A stretch of DNA of 64,000 nt from contig NZ_FXWI01000003.1 in the NCBI RefSeq assembly GCF_900177765.1, forward strand, positions 248,001-312,000, given 5' to 3'. The notes beneath the pieces were generated by a model. The model ran no database searches. It worked only from the letters and a program-made list of their open reading frames with translations, and was not told the origin of the DNA. Of this stretch, positions 19,341 to 27,726 are shown piece after piece. The stretch's first letter is position 1; every line of letters starts with the position of its first letter. The stretch comes from Agreia sp. VKM Ac-1783. Lineage in GTDB: Bacteria; Actinomycetota; Actinomycetes; Actinomycetales; Microbacteriaceae. Both the position numbers and the translations under genes were made by a program.

Positions 19341-20635
19341 GCGGCGACCTCGTCGTCAGCATCGTTCTCGTCATCGTCTTCGTGCTCGTCGGCGGCGTCT
19401 TCGCCGCCACTGAGATGGCGTTGGTGACCCTGCGCGAGAGTCAGATCAACGCGATCGCGCAGCGGGGCCGACGGGGTCAGACCGTCGCAGGGCTCGCGCG
19501 CAACCCGAACACCTTCCTGTCTGCCGTGCAGATCGGAGTGACGGTCGCCGGCTTCGCGTCGGCCGCGTACGGCGCATCCTCGATCGCGCCGTCCGTGACA
19601 CCCGTGCTCGAGGGCCTCGGGCTCTCGGCTGCGGCGGCCTCGACCACGGCGACGATCGTCCTCACGCTGATCATCGCCTACCTCTCGCTGGTGCTCGGTG
19701 AACTCGCGCCCAAGCGCCTCGCCATCCAGCACAACGCCCGATTCTCGTACGCCGTCGCCCCGGTGCTCGGCGGCTTCGCCACGCTCATGCGTCCGGTCAT
19801 CTGGTTCCTGTCCGTGTCCACCAACGCGGTCGTACGCTTGCTCGGCGGCGACCCGAACAAGACCGGCGACAAGCTCTCAGACGACGAGCTGCGCGAGATC
19901 GTGACCAGCCATGAGGGGCTGCCCGACGACGAGCGGCGCATGCTCGACGACGTTCTCTCACTGCGAGATCGGCAGGTGAGCGAGATCATGCGACCGCGAC
20001 CCGAGGTCGTCGCGCTCGCGGTCGACGACTCGATCTCCGATGCGCTCGACGCCGTCCGTTCGTTGCCGTACTCGCGCCTTCCTGTCGTCGACCAGTCGAT
20101 CGACGACATCGTCGGATTCGTGCACGTGCGCGATCTCTTCGAACTGACCGACCGCACGCTCGAGGTACGCCAGGTCGTACGACCGATTCCCTTCATTCCG
20201 TCAACCGCCCGGATTCTGCCGACGCTCACGAATCTGCGCGCATCCGGAGACCATATCGCTGTGGTCTTCGACGAATACGGCGGAACAGACGGCATCGTCA
20301 CTCTGGAGGACCTGGTCGAGGAGGTCGTCGGCGAGATCTTCGACGAGTACGACACCGAGACGGCATTCGCCGAGATGATGGAGGAGGGCGGCGCGGTCGA
20401 CGGCCGGTTGAACTTTCAGGACTTCGAGGAGGCGACGGGGGTGACCCTCCCGCCCGCAGCGTCGGACACCGTGGCCGGGTTCGTCGTCGAGCGACTCGGA
20501 CGTCTGGCGGTCGTGGGCGACCGCATCGATGTCGACGGCGGGGTGCTTCAGGTGGCCGCCATGGACCGTCGTCGGATCTCCGAGCTGCACTTCACTCCGA
20601 CGACGGTTCTCGAGCATCGCCCGGAGGGGTCCTGA
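19337..20635 (+). CDS. CNNM/CorC-HlyC family transporter-like membrane protein
   Basis: 432 aa. An N-terminal DUF21 (CNNM) membrane domain with about four hydrophobic segments (residues 1-190) is followed by a CBS-domain pair (about 205-325, starting near IMRPRPEVVAL and containing VFDEYGGTDGIVTLEDLVEEVVG) and a C-terminal CorC_HlyC domain (about 345-430). Family members are linked to Mg2+/Co2+ homeostasis; older annotations call them hemolysins without evidence. The start at 19337 is chosen because it overlaps the stop of the leader ORF and begins at the first membrane span. Confidence 0.9.
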   Translation: MSGDLVVSIVLVIVFVLVGGVFAATEMALVTLRESQINAIAQRGRRGQTVAGLARNPNTFLSAVQIGVTVAGFASAAYGASSIAPSVTPVLEGLGLSAAAASTTATIVLTLIIAYLSLVLGELAPKRLAIQHNARFSYAVAPVLGGFATLMRPVIWFLSVSTNAVVRLLGGDPNKTGDKLSDDELREIVTSHEGLPDDERRMLDDVLSLRDRQVSEIMRPRPEVVALAVDDSISDALDAVRSLPYSRLPVVDQSIDDIVGFVHVRDLFELTDRTLEVRQVVRPIPFIPSTARILPTLTNLRASGDHIAVVFDEYGGTDGIVTLEDLVEEVVGEIFDEYDTETAFAEMMEEGGAVDGRLNFQDFEEATGVTLPPAASDTVAGFVVERLGRLAVVGDRIDVDGGVLQVAAMDRRRISELHFTPTTVLEHRPEGS

Positions 20636-20683
20636 GTCCATATGCCGCCTCGGCCGCGGCAGGCCTGCCGCTAGTGTGAGCCC

Positions 20684-21316
20684 ATGACACAGCCCGAACT
20701 GCCCGTGTTCGCTGCGAACGCGAGCCAGTCCGGCGTGCCGACGGTGCACTCGTTCTCGATCAAGCCGGTTCCCGCTCCCGTGATTCGCCGAACGATCGCG
20801 TTCGTGATCGACTTCGGCGGCACCATTGCATTGACCGTCGCGGTCGTCTGGTGGTGCGTCGCGCTCGGCTTCGAGGGCTACGACGGGGGCGGCGGGGGCG
20901 GGAATGGATTCTTCGTCATCGCCGGGTTCTTGGCGATCTTCGGAATTCCGCTCGGCTCGGTGATCGTGAACGTGATCCTCGCGCACTCGCGGCAATACTC
21001 GATCGGAAAGTTCCTCGTTCGCATCCGCATCGTGGATGCGCGCAACCACGGGCGTCCGGGCGTCGGATCGCTTCTCGGACGCTCCGCGATCCTTTTCGTG
21101 CCGGGAGTGTTCTCGGCCCTCGCGGTCGCGGTGTTGATCCGCGTCGTCTTGGCGGTAGCCGATGGCGCCGAACCGACCCTCGGTGTGGGGTTCATCATCG
21201 TTCCGGTGCTGTGGATCGTGTTGCTCGTTCCGATGCTGCGGGGAGACCGACGCGGCTGGCAAGACAAGGCTGCCGGCACGCGCGTTCTCACCGCAGCATC
21301 GGTACGGAGCGTCTGA
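20684..21316 (+). CDS. RDD family membrane protein
   Basis: 210 aa. RDD-domain hallmarks: VIRRTIAFVIDFG (Arg and Asp in the first span), YSIGKFLVRIRIVDARNHGRPG after the second, and a C-terminal GWQDKAAGTRVL. Four hydrophobic segments are predicted. The role of RDD proteins is mostly unknown, some being implicated in Na+ transport. A Gly-rich loop (GGGGGG-N) lies between spans. The -10 TAGTGT at 20672-20677 is 6 nt before the ATG, so it is leaderless. Confidence 0.85.
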   Translation: MTQPELPVFAANASQSGVPTVHSFSIKPVPAPVIRRTIAFVIDFGGTIALTVAVVWWCVALGFEGYDGGGGGGNGFFVIAGFLAIFGIPLGSVIVNVILAHSRQYSIGKFLVRIRIVDARNHGRPGVGSLLGRSAILFVPGVFSALAVAVLIRVVLAVADGAEPTLGVGFIIVPVLWIVLLVPMLRGDRRGWQDKAAGTRVLTAASVRSV

Positions 21317-21326
21317 CCGCTGAGCG

Positions 21327-22304
21327 TTACGGGCGCAGGAGGACCTTGCCGCCTCGACCCGCGACGAAGTTCGCGGCACTCGCCTTGCGGGCGTCGTCGA
21401 AGGAGTAGATCTCCTCGACGGGCAGCGTGAGCGAGCCCTCGCTGATTCGCGTGATCAGTTCGCCGAGCAGTGCGGCGCGCTTCGCGCCGTCCATGCCGCC
21501 CATGACCTTCGAGCCCCAGAATCCCGAGACCGAGATGCTCTTGAAGATGACCGGGCCGGAGGGGATCTCCATGACGGGGGAGTTCATCGCTCCGAAGACC
21601 ACGAGGCGTCCGTTCTCGGCGAGCAGCGAGACGATGTCGCCGGCCGCGGATCCGCCGACCGAATCGACGCCGACGCCGATGGGCGCGCCGGAGGTGATCT
21701 CGGCGACCGTGTCGCGCCATCCGTCGGTGTCGGTGGCGACGACGTTGCCGATGCCCTGGGCCTTCAGCTCCTCGACCCCGGCGGCGCGGCGCACGAGGCC
21801 GAGCACGTTGATGCCGCGGGCCGCGGCGAGCTGGGCCACGAGGCGACCGACTGCTCCGTTGGCCGCGTTCTGCACGAGCCAGTCTCCCTCGGCGAGGTCG
21901 AGGGTGTCGAGCAGGCTGATGGCGCTGAACGGCATCGAGACGAGCTGTGACGCGACCTCGTCGGAGAGCTGATCGCCGACGGGGATGAGCGCCGCGGCCT
22001 TCGCGATGAAGTACTCGGCCCAGACACCGAAGGTGCCTCCGGTGGCGACACGCTGGCCGACCTGCAGCGCGGTGACGCCCTCGCCGAGTGCGTCGACGAC
22101 GCCGACGGCCTCGGTGCCTGCCTGAGCGGGAAGTTCGGGCTTGAACCCGTACGTTCCACGGATCGTCCACAGGTCGTGGTTGTGGATGGGGCTGAGAAGG
22201 GTACGAACACGCACCTCGCCCGCTCCCGGCTCGGGGGTGGGCACGTTCTCGACAGAAAGAACCTCTGCCGGGTCTCCGAATTCGTTGTGGATGATGGCGC
22301 GCAT
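21327..22304 (-). CDS. Zinc-independent alcohol dehydrogenase/quinone oxidoreductase family protein
   Basis: 325 aa, medium-chain dehydrogenase/reductase fold: GroES-like N-terminal domain (about 1-120) and NADPH-binding domain with AANGAVGRLVAQLAA near residue 150. The zinc-ligand Cys residues of true alcohol dehydrogenases are absent, so it fits the NADPH:quinone reductase/enoyl reductase branch. A GAGGA Shine-Dalgarno precedes the ATG. It lies 65 bp downstream of a DUF1304 gene in a unit divergent from a TetR gene. Confidence 0.85.
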   Translation of the reverse strand: MRAIIHNEFGDPAEVLSVENVPTPEPGAGEVRVRTLLSPIHNHDLWTIRGTYGFKPELPAQAGTEAVGVVDALGEGVTALQVGQRVATGGTFGVWAEYFIAKAAALIPVGDQLSDEVASQLVSMPFSAISLLDTLDLAEGDWLVQNAANGAVGRLVAQLAAARGINVLGLVRRAAGVEELKAQGIGNVVATDTDGWRDTVAEITSGAPIGVGVDSVGGSAAGDIVSLLAENGRLVVFGAMNSPVMEIPSGPVIFKSISVSGFWGSKVMGGMDGAKRAALLGELITRISEGSLTLPVEEIYSFDDARKASAANFVAGRGGKVLLRP

Positions 22305-22369
22305 GGCGTCCTCGACTTTCTCCCTAGTGTGTAGGGCTTTGGTTCTTCGTGCGGTGGTGACGGAGTCGG

Positions 22370-22759
22370 TTAGACGTTGAGGGAGATGATCGTGACGACC
22401 ACGGCCAGCAGAGGCAGCGTGCCCTGCTTGATCGCGGCCGAGCGCTTGTCGGGCGCCGACAGGAACAGCACAAGGGCTGCCGCGAGCATCGAGCCGGTGC
22501 CGACCAGGATGAGAGCCGGGCCGACGGCAGAGGTGCTTACCAGCACGAACACGATTCCGATGATCGTGGCGATGGCCAGGAAGAGATTGTAGAAGCCCTG
22601 GTTGTAAGCGAAGGGCCGGGTCGTCTCGACCTCTGCGGTGGATGCCGGACCGAACGTCTTGCGCGCGGCGGGGCCGTCCCAGGCCAGAGACTCCATCCAG
22701 AAGATGTAGACGTGCAGCAGAGCAGCGAGTGCAGCAATCACGACGGATGCGATGACCAT
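22370..22759 (-). CDS. DUF1304 family membrane protein
   Basis: 129 aa, four transmembrane spans with the conserved HVYIFWMESLAW near residue 16 and NQGFYNLFLA near residue 53, as in DUF1304. Function unknown; these genes are commonly found next to TetR regulators. A good AAAGGAG Shine-Dalgarno is 6 nt from the ATG. It is first in the unit with the oxidoreductase and divergent from the TetR gene. Confidence 0.85.
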   Translation of the reverse strand: MVIASVVIAALAALLHVYIFWMESLAWDGPAARKTFGPASTAEVETTRPFAYNQGFYNLFLAIATIIGIVFVLVSTSAVGPALILVGTGSMLAAALVLFLSAPDKRSAAIKQGTLPLLAVVVTIISLNV

Positions 22760-22838
22760 GAGAATCTCCTTTTTTGAACCGACCGTTTCACTATATACTC
22801 ATTCGACCGGCGTCTGCCAGTGCTGAAAGGAGAAGACC
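22760..22838. promoter_or_regulatory. Divergent promoter region of the TetR and DUF1304 units
   Basis: The 79-bp gap holds overlapping -10 candidates, TATACT on the plus strand (22794-22799) and TATAGT on the minus strand (22790-22795), flanked by two CGACCG words (22780 and 22804 region), which are candidate TetR half-sites. No perfect palindrome is seen. Confidence 0.45.
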
Positions 22839-23426
22839 ATGGGAAGAACGCGTGCATTCGCAGAAATCGATGTCGTGCGGGCGGCCCGTGGAGTCTTCTG
22901 GAATCGCGGCTACGAGGAGACATCGCTGCCCGACCTCGAGGCGGCGACCGGGCTGAACCGGTCGAGTATCTATCACTCCTTCGGCAGCAAGCGAGGCCTG
23001 TTCGATGCCGCGGTCGAGTCGTATCTCGACGACGTCGTACGCCCTCGGCTCGAGCCGCTGCGCGCAGACGAGGTCGATCCAGGGGCGCTCGAGTTCTACC
23101 TGCGAGGGCTTCGTCACGCCATGGTCGACGAAGACACGGCCCTGGCCAAGAACGGATGCCTGCTGCTCAACGCCACGGGATCGTCGCTGGGGCACGAGGC
23201 CGGCCTCGCCGCTGTCGTCACCGCCTACACGACCGACCTGCGCGACGCCGTCGCATCCGGCGTCGCCGCTCGCCGTGCCGACCTGACCCCGGAAGGCCGC
23301 GAACTGGTCACGACGACGTGCACGGGGCTCGTCTTTGCGGCGATGGCCATCGTGCGGGTCGACCGACAAGCCGCGGCGGCCCTTCTCGACGCGGCTTTGG
23401 CTGCGGTGTTCGGGCCGACTCGCTGA
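22839..23426 (+). CDS. TetR family transcriptional regulator
   Basis: 195 aa. N-terminal TetR HTH (about residues 8-55: GYEETSLPDLEAATGLNRSS then IYHSFGSKRGLF) and a helical ligand domain. An AAAGGAG Shine-Dalgarno is 6 nt from the ATG. It probably represses itself and the divergent DUF1304/oxidoreductase unit. The C-terminal region (NGCLLLNATGSS) resembles regulators of quinone or electrophile stress genes, which fits the oxidoreductase neighbour. Confidence 0.88.
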   Translation: MGRTRAFAEIDVVRAARGVFWNRGYEETSLPDLEAATGLNRSSIYHSFGSKRGLFDAAVESYLDDVVRPRLEPLRADEVDPGALEFYLRGLRHAMVDEDTALAKNGCLLLNATGSSLGHEAGLAAVVTAYTTDLRDAVASGVAARRADLTPEGRELVTTTCTGLVFAAMAIVRVDRQAAAALLDAALAAVFGPTR

Positions 23427-23598
23427 AGATTCTTGGCCTACTACCCCGGGTGTGCTCGGTTCAAGCCCCGAACGAGCGTGGTTCTCGCGTGCTAAACATG
23501 GGCGACTCGGTTCGACGCCCTCGGTCCGCTGTGGATCACGCCTCGCGCCGGCCGCCAGCGCGAACCTCTCGCACCGGCGTGGATCGAAGGGAAATCCC

Positions 23599-23856
23599 AT
23601 GGGTATCGGAAGCGGAATCGCACTGTTCGTCATCGGCGCCGTGCTTGCATTCGCCGTGAACATCGACCTCGGCGGGGTCGTGAACCTTCCTCTGATCGGG
23701 TACATCCTGATGGGCGCGGGCGTTGTCGTGTTCCTCATCAGCCTCGTCCTCACGCTGCGTCGCCGGCAGAGCACGTCGACAACCCGGTCGGCCGTCGATC
23801 CCGCGAGCGGCGAGCGGGTCACCCGCAGCACTCGCGACAGCGACCCGCTGGTCTGA
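23599..23856 (+). CDS. DUF6458 family small membrane protein
   Basis: 85 aa, two transmembrane spans: GIGSGIALFVIGAVLAFAV then GYILMGAGVVVFLISLVLTL, with a VNIDLGGVVNLPLIG loop between and a polar Arg/Ser/Thr-rich cytoplasmic tail. The pattern matches the actinobacterial DUF6458 family. Function unknown. It lies 10 bp before the kinase gene and is probably co-transcribed, so the tail might be a phosphorylation target (inference). The 172-bp gap upstream (23427-23598) shows no clear feature. Confidence 0.8.
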   Translation: MGIGSGIALFVIGAVLAFAVNIDLGGVVNLPLIGYILMGAGVVVFLISLVLTLRRRQSTSTTRSAVDPASGERVTRSTRDSDPLV

Positions 23857-23866
23857 GAGCGGCGCC

Positions 23867-25147
23867 GTGGCCGAGGGCTCACTGCTCGGCGGACGGTATC
23901 GGCTCGAGTCGCGCGTCGGCGCGGGTGGTATGGGGGTCGTGTATCGCGCGGCAGATGAGAAACTCGGCCGCACGGTGGCGATCAAGCTCTTTCGCGACTC
24001 CGAGGCGGCAGACCTGCGCCGCAAGACCTCAGAGACCCGGCTGCTCGCATCCTTGAACCACCCGTCTCTCGTGACCTTGTACGACGCCCTGATCGACGGC
24101 GACGGCGAGGCGTATCTCGTGATGGAGTTCGTCGACGGCCCCACGTTGCGCAGCAGACTCTCGGATGGCCCGCTGGGGCCCGTCGAGGCGGCACGCATGG
24201 CCCACGAGTTGGGTGAGGCGCTACACGTAGTGCATCAGGCCGGTATCGTGCACCGCGACATCAAACCCGCTAACGTGCTGCTCCGACGTTCGGTGGTCGC
24301 CAGCGACGAGTTCACGGCGACGCTCGCGGATTTCGGAATCGCCCACCTCATCGGAGCGTCGCGGCTGACCACGCCCGGTACGCTCCTCGGCACGGCCGCC
24401 TACCTCAGCCCGGAGCAGGTGCAGGGCTCCGAGCCCGCTCCGTCCTCCGACATCTATGCGCTCGGTCTGGTTCTGCTCGAGTCTTTGACGGGTGAGCGCG
24501 TCTTCGGTCAGCCGGTCGGGCACGAGGCGGCGCTCGCTCGGCTCACCAACGATCCCGAGGTTCCCGGCGAACTGGGCTACGGCTGGAAGTCCCTCCTCAC
24601 GGCAATGACCGCCCGCGATCCTGAGCAGCGACCTGCGGCTCTCGAGATCGCGCGCCTGGCCCGCGAGCTCAGATCCGAGTCGGCACCGGCGGCCCGATCG
24701 ACCGAATCGGTCGTGACGGCTGCGATGACCGAGGCCCCGACCGAAGCCATGGCTGATGAGCCGACGCTGGTCATGACCGACGCGCCGACAAGGGTCATGA
24801 CCGAGGCCGCGGTCGAACCTCCGAAGCGGCGTCGTCGGGCGGTGCTCATCACCGCTCTGGCGGCCGCGGTGGTACTGGTGACCGCCCTCACCTGGGTGCT
24901 GTCGACGATCCCGACTTCAACGCCGGCCCCGGCGAGCACTCCGACGACCACGAGTGCGCCGGCGACTCCCGAGCCCGAGCCCGTTCCGTCTGACGATGCG
25001 CCCTCGACGTCAGAACCTTTACCCGAACCCGTCGCGCCCGACACGGGGCCGGGCAACGGCAACGGGAACGGCAACTCCGGAAACGGCAAGGGCAACGGCA
25101 ACGGAAACTCCGGAAACGGCAATCCGGGCAACGGTAAGAACAAATAG
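23867..25147 (+). CDS. Membrane Ser/Thr protein kinase (PknB-like)
   Basis: 426 aa from a GTG start. The kinase domain covers about residues 8-270: Gly loop GAGGMG (18-23), Lys40, HRDIKPAN with Asp131, D155-FG, and SPEQ in place of APE. The juxtamembrane part has an imprecise repeat (MTEAPTEAM, MADEPTLVM, MTDAPTRVM), offering Thr sites. One membrane span is at about 326-346, then a Pro/Thr/Ser-rich external stretch and a tail of about 33 residues made almost only of Gly and Asn with a few Ser and Lys. No PASTA domain is present, so the sensor differs from PknB. It follows DUF6458 and precedes the aminoacyl-PG pair. Confidence 0.88.
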   Translation: MAEGSLLGGRYRLESRVGAGGMGVVYRAADEKLGRTVAIKLFRDSEAADLRRKTSETRLLASLNHPSLVTLYDALIDGDGEAYLVMEFVDGPTLRSRLSDGPLGPVEAARMAHELGEALHVVHQAGIVHRDIKPANVLLRRSVVASDEFTATLADFGIAHLIGASRLTTPGTLLGTAAYLSPEQVQGSEPAPSSDIYALGLVLLESLTGERVFGQPVGHEAALARLTNDPEVPGELGYGWKSLLTAMTARDPEQRPAALEIARLARELRSESAPAARSTESVVTAAMTEAPTEAMADEPTLVMTDAPTRVMTEAAVEPPKRRRRAVLITALAAAVVLVTALTWVLSTIPTSTPAPASTPTTTSAPATPEPEPVPSDDAPSTSEPLPEPVAPDTGPGNGNGNGNSGNGKGNGNGNSGNGNPGNGKNK

Positions 25148-25168
25148 CGCGAACACTTCCTGCACGCG

Positions 25169-25188
25169 CACTGAGCCTTGGCTGAGTG
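25169..25188 (+). terminator. Hairpin after the kinase gene
   Basis: CACTGAGCC and GGCTGAGTG (one mismatch) around a 2-nt loop, 21 bases after the kinase stop, followed by TT. It may end or attenuate the kinase transcript before the aminoacyl-PG genes. A second palindrome, CATCAG-TT-CTGATG, lies at 25242-25255. Confidence 0.45.
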
Positions 25189-25269
25189 TTCCTCGCCCAC
25201 CCAGGTTCAGAGAGAATTTCTCATTGCACAGGGATACGCTTCATCAGTTCTGATGATCTGAGGTTAGTC

Positions 25270-27726
25270 GTGCCGTTCCTTCGCTGGATTCTCCGCCACC
25301 CCTTCACCGTGGTGTGCAGCGCCGTCGTCATCGTGCTGAGTATCGTCGGGTTCGCCTCGAGCACCTACGACTGGGGCTGGCAGGTACTCGCCACGGGCCA
25401 GGACGACGTCTTCCGGCACCACCGTTGGTGGGGCCTCATCACCGCGTTTCTCGCGGTCGACGGTGGCGGCGCCCTGATCTTCGTCGTGCCGTTCATCGTC
25501 GTGGTGGTCGGCGCCGCAGAGCGGCTCATGGGCAGCTGGCGCACCGCGATCGCGTACGTCGGCGGCAGCGCGGCATCCGGCCTTATCGGATTCGGTCTCA
25601 GCTGGGTCGAAAGCACCTACCTCGGCTTCCTGCCGCTGAACGCGCCATCGATCGAGGCGTTGTCGCCCGCGACAGGCGTCATCTGCGCCGCGATGGCGGC
25701 GAGTTCGTTCGCCTCGGCTCTGTGGCGACGCCGTATACGTCTGGGCGCCTCGTTCATCGCCGTCACGCTCTTCCTCTACTCGGGCGGAGCAGGTGACTTC
25801 TACTCGCTCGTCGCGGTGCCCGTCGGGCTCGTTCTCGGGTTCGCGCTCGGCGGATCGAGGTCGAAATTCCGGCTCATTCGCAGTTCGCATCACGAGATCC
25901 GCACTCTGCTGGCCGCCGTCGTGGCCCTCGGCTCGATCGGTCCCGTCGTCGCCGCCCTGATCGGGTCGGGCAGCGGGCTCCTCTCGATCTACGGTTTTCT
26001 CGCCGTCGATGTCGATCATCCGCGAACCGCCCTGATCGGCCTTCTGCCCGTCGCCGTGGGGGTCGTCGCCGCGTGGGGCATCCTGCGCGGTCGACGCGCC
26101 GCCCTCTGGCTGGCCGTCTGTATTCAGGTCATGATGTCGGCCGTGATGTTGGGCGTCTTCGTGGTCATTCAGCCCGAGACCATGACGGCGATCGCCGAGC
26201 AGGCCAACGAAGAGGTCGACCCCTACATCTGGCAGACCCTGACGGGCAGCGCCCTGTGCGCGATCCTGCCGTTGGCCAGCGCCGCCTTGCTCATCCTGCT
26301 GCGCAAGCACGTCGATGTCCGCCCGTCGCGCGCGAGTGCAAAACGGTTCCTGGTAATCACCCTGAGTGCGCTCGCCGGCACGGCGCTCATCTCGTTCGTG
26401 GGCGTCCTGGCGATCAGCGACCAGTTCCGACCGGTGCCGACGGTGCTCGACATTCTGCGCGCGCTGCCGCTGCGTCTCATTCCGCACACCTTCGTGATCT
26501 CCGACGGGCTCGCATTCGTTCCGACGACGCACTGGGCGCATAAGGTGTGGTCGCTGCCGGCGGGGCTCTTCTGGGCCGCGGTGCTCACCGCATCCTGTCT
26601 TCTCATTCTCGGCCGTACCGCAGCGGTCGATGACGACGATCGGGTGCGTGCGCGGGCGATCCTCGAACGGGGAGGCGGGCACACGCTGTCGTTCATGTCG
26701 ACCTGGCCCGGCAACTCCTTCTGGTTCGACGAGGTCTCCGACGCCGCGGTCGCGTATCGGGTGCAGGGATTCGTGGCCGTGGCTGTGGGAGGGCCATTCG
26801 GTCCCGCGTTCGCCGACCCGCGGGTGGTCGAGCGATTCGTGCGATTCTGCGGCGATCACGGGTGGACCCCGACCTTCTACGGGGTCGACGATGCCACGAT
26901 CGAGACCTTCGAGGGTCTGCATTGGCAGCGCCTCAAAGTCGCGGAGGAGGCCGTGCTGCGGCCCCGCGACTGGAACCCGACCGGCAAGAAGTGGCAGGAC
27001 ATCCGCACGGCCGTGAACAAGGCAGGCCGCGCCGGAGTCGTGGCGAAGTGGACATCCTGGCGCGAGTTGTCGCTGCTGCAGCGGTCGCAGATCCAGGCCA
27101 TCTCCGAGGCGTGGGTCGCCGAGAAGAACCTGCCCGAGATGGGATTCACTCTCGGAGGACTCGACGAGCTCGTAGATTCATCCGTGCGCCTGATGCTCGC
27201 CGTCGATGCAGAGGGAACGATCGTGGCCGTCACGAGCTGGCTTCCTCTCTATGGCACCGACGACGCGGTGAAACCGCACGTCATCGGCTACACCCTCGAT
27301 TTCATGAGGCGTCGAACCGACGCTGCCAACGGCACGATGGAGTTCGTCATCGCGGCCGCGGTCGAGCAGGCCAAGAGCGACGGCTTGGAGATCCTGAGCC
27401 TCTCGGGTGCCCCGCTCGCGAACGCCGCGCCCGAGTCGTCGACTCTCGATGTGCGAGGTAGCGTCGTGGCCCAGATCCTGGACTACGTCGGACGCTCGCT
27501 CGAGCCGGCCTACGGATTCCGGTCGTTGCTGAACTTCAAGAAGAAGTTCCAGCCCGAGTTCCTTCCGCTCTGGTTGCTCTACCCTGACACCACAGATCTT
27601 CCAGCAGTGGGCGCAGCGATCGGGCGCTGCTACCTGCCTCGACTCTCGGTGGTGCAGCTGAGCGGGCTGCTTCGCGATCTGCGACCGAAGCCGACACCGG
27701 AGGCTCGCCGTGAACCTGCTGCTTAA
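25270..27726 (+). CDS. Aminoacyl-phosphatidylglycerol synthase with rhomboid-like N-terminal domain
   Basis: 818 aa from the GTG at 25270 (GAGG Shine-Dalgarno 6 nt upstream). Residues 1-190 follow the rhomboid pattern (WWGLITAFL near 53, AERLMGSWRTAIAYVGG near 82, PATGVICAAM near 133), but the catalytic Ser and the conserved His/Asn positions are not there. About seven more spans follow to residue 455. The C-terminal DUF2156 domain (about 460-800; FWFDEVSDAAVAYRVQG, GGPFGPAFAD) is the catalytic part of MprF-type enzymes, which transfer an amino acid from tRNA to phosphatidylglycerol and so lower envelope charge. The overlapping esterase gene fits the alanyl-PG synthase/hydrolase pair known in Corynebacterium. 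Amino acid specificity cannot be read. Confidence 0.75.
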   Translation: MPFLRWILRHPFTVVCSAVVIVLSIVGFASSTYDWGWQVLATGQDDVFRHHRWWGLITAFLAVDGGGALIFVVPFIVVVVGAAERLMGSWRTAIAYVGGSAASGLIGFGLSWVESTYLGFLPLNAPSIEALSPATGVICAAMAASSFASALWRRRIRLGASFIAVTLFLYSGGAGDFYSLVAVPVGLVLGFALGGSRSKFRLIRSSHHEIRTLLAAVVALGSIGPVVAALIGSGSGLLSIYGFLAVDVDHPRTALIGLLPVAVGVVAAWGILRGRRAALWLAVCIQVMMSAVMLGVFVVIQPETMTAIAEQANEEVDPYIWQTLTGSALCAILPLASAALLILLRKHVDVRPSRASAKRFLVITLSALAGTALISFVGVLAISDQFRPVPTVLDILRALPLRLIPHTFVISDGLAFVPTTHWAHKVWSLPAGLFWAAVLTASCLLILGRTAAVDDDDRVRARAILERGGGHTLSFMSTWPGNSFWFDEVSDAAVAYRVQGFVAVAVGGPFGPAFADPRVVERFVRFCGDHGWTPTFYGVDDATIETFEGLHWQRLKVAEEAVLRPRDWNPTGKKWQDIRTAVNKAGRAGVVAKWTSWRELSLLQRSQIQAISEAWVAEKNLPEMGFTLGGLDELVDSSVRLMLAVDAEGTIVAVTSWLPLYGTDDAVKPHVIGYTLDFMRRRTDAANGTMEFVIAAAVEQAKSDGLEILSLSGAPLANAAPESSTLDVRGSVVAQILDYVGRSLEPAYGFRSLLNFKKKFQPEFLPLWLLYPDTTDLPAVGAAIGRCYLPRLSVVQLSGLLRDLRPKPTPEARREPAA

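Noticed and set aside
19337-20635. Hemolysin
   Set aside because: The hemolysin label for DUF21-CBS-CorC proteins is historical; the domain order points to an ion-linked membrane protein.
24994-25147. Sequencing or assembly artefact in the GGC-AAC repeats of the kinase tail
   Set aside because: The frame stays open, codons vary among GGC/GGG/GGA/GGT and AAC/AAT, and a normal stop follows, so it reads as coding.
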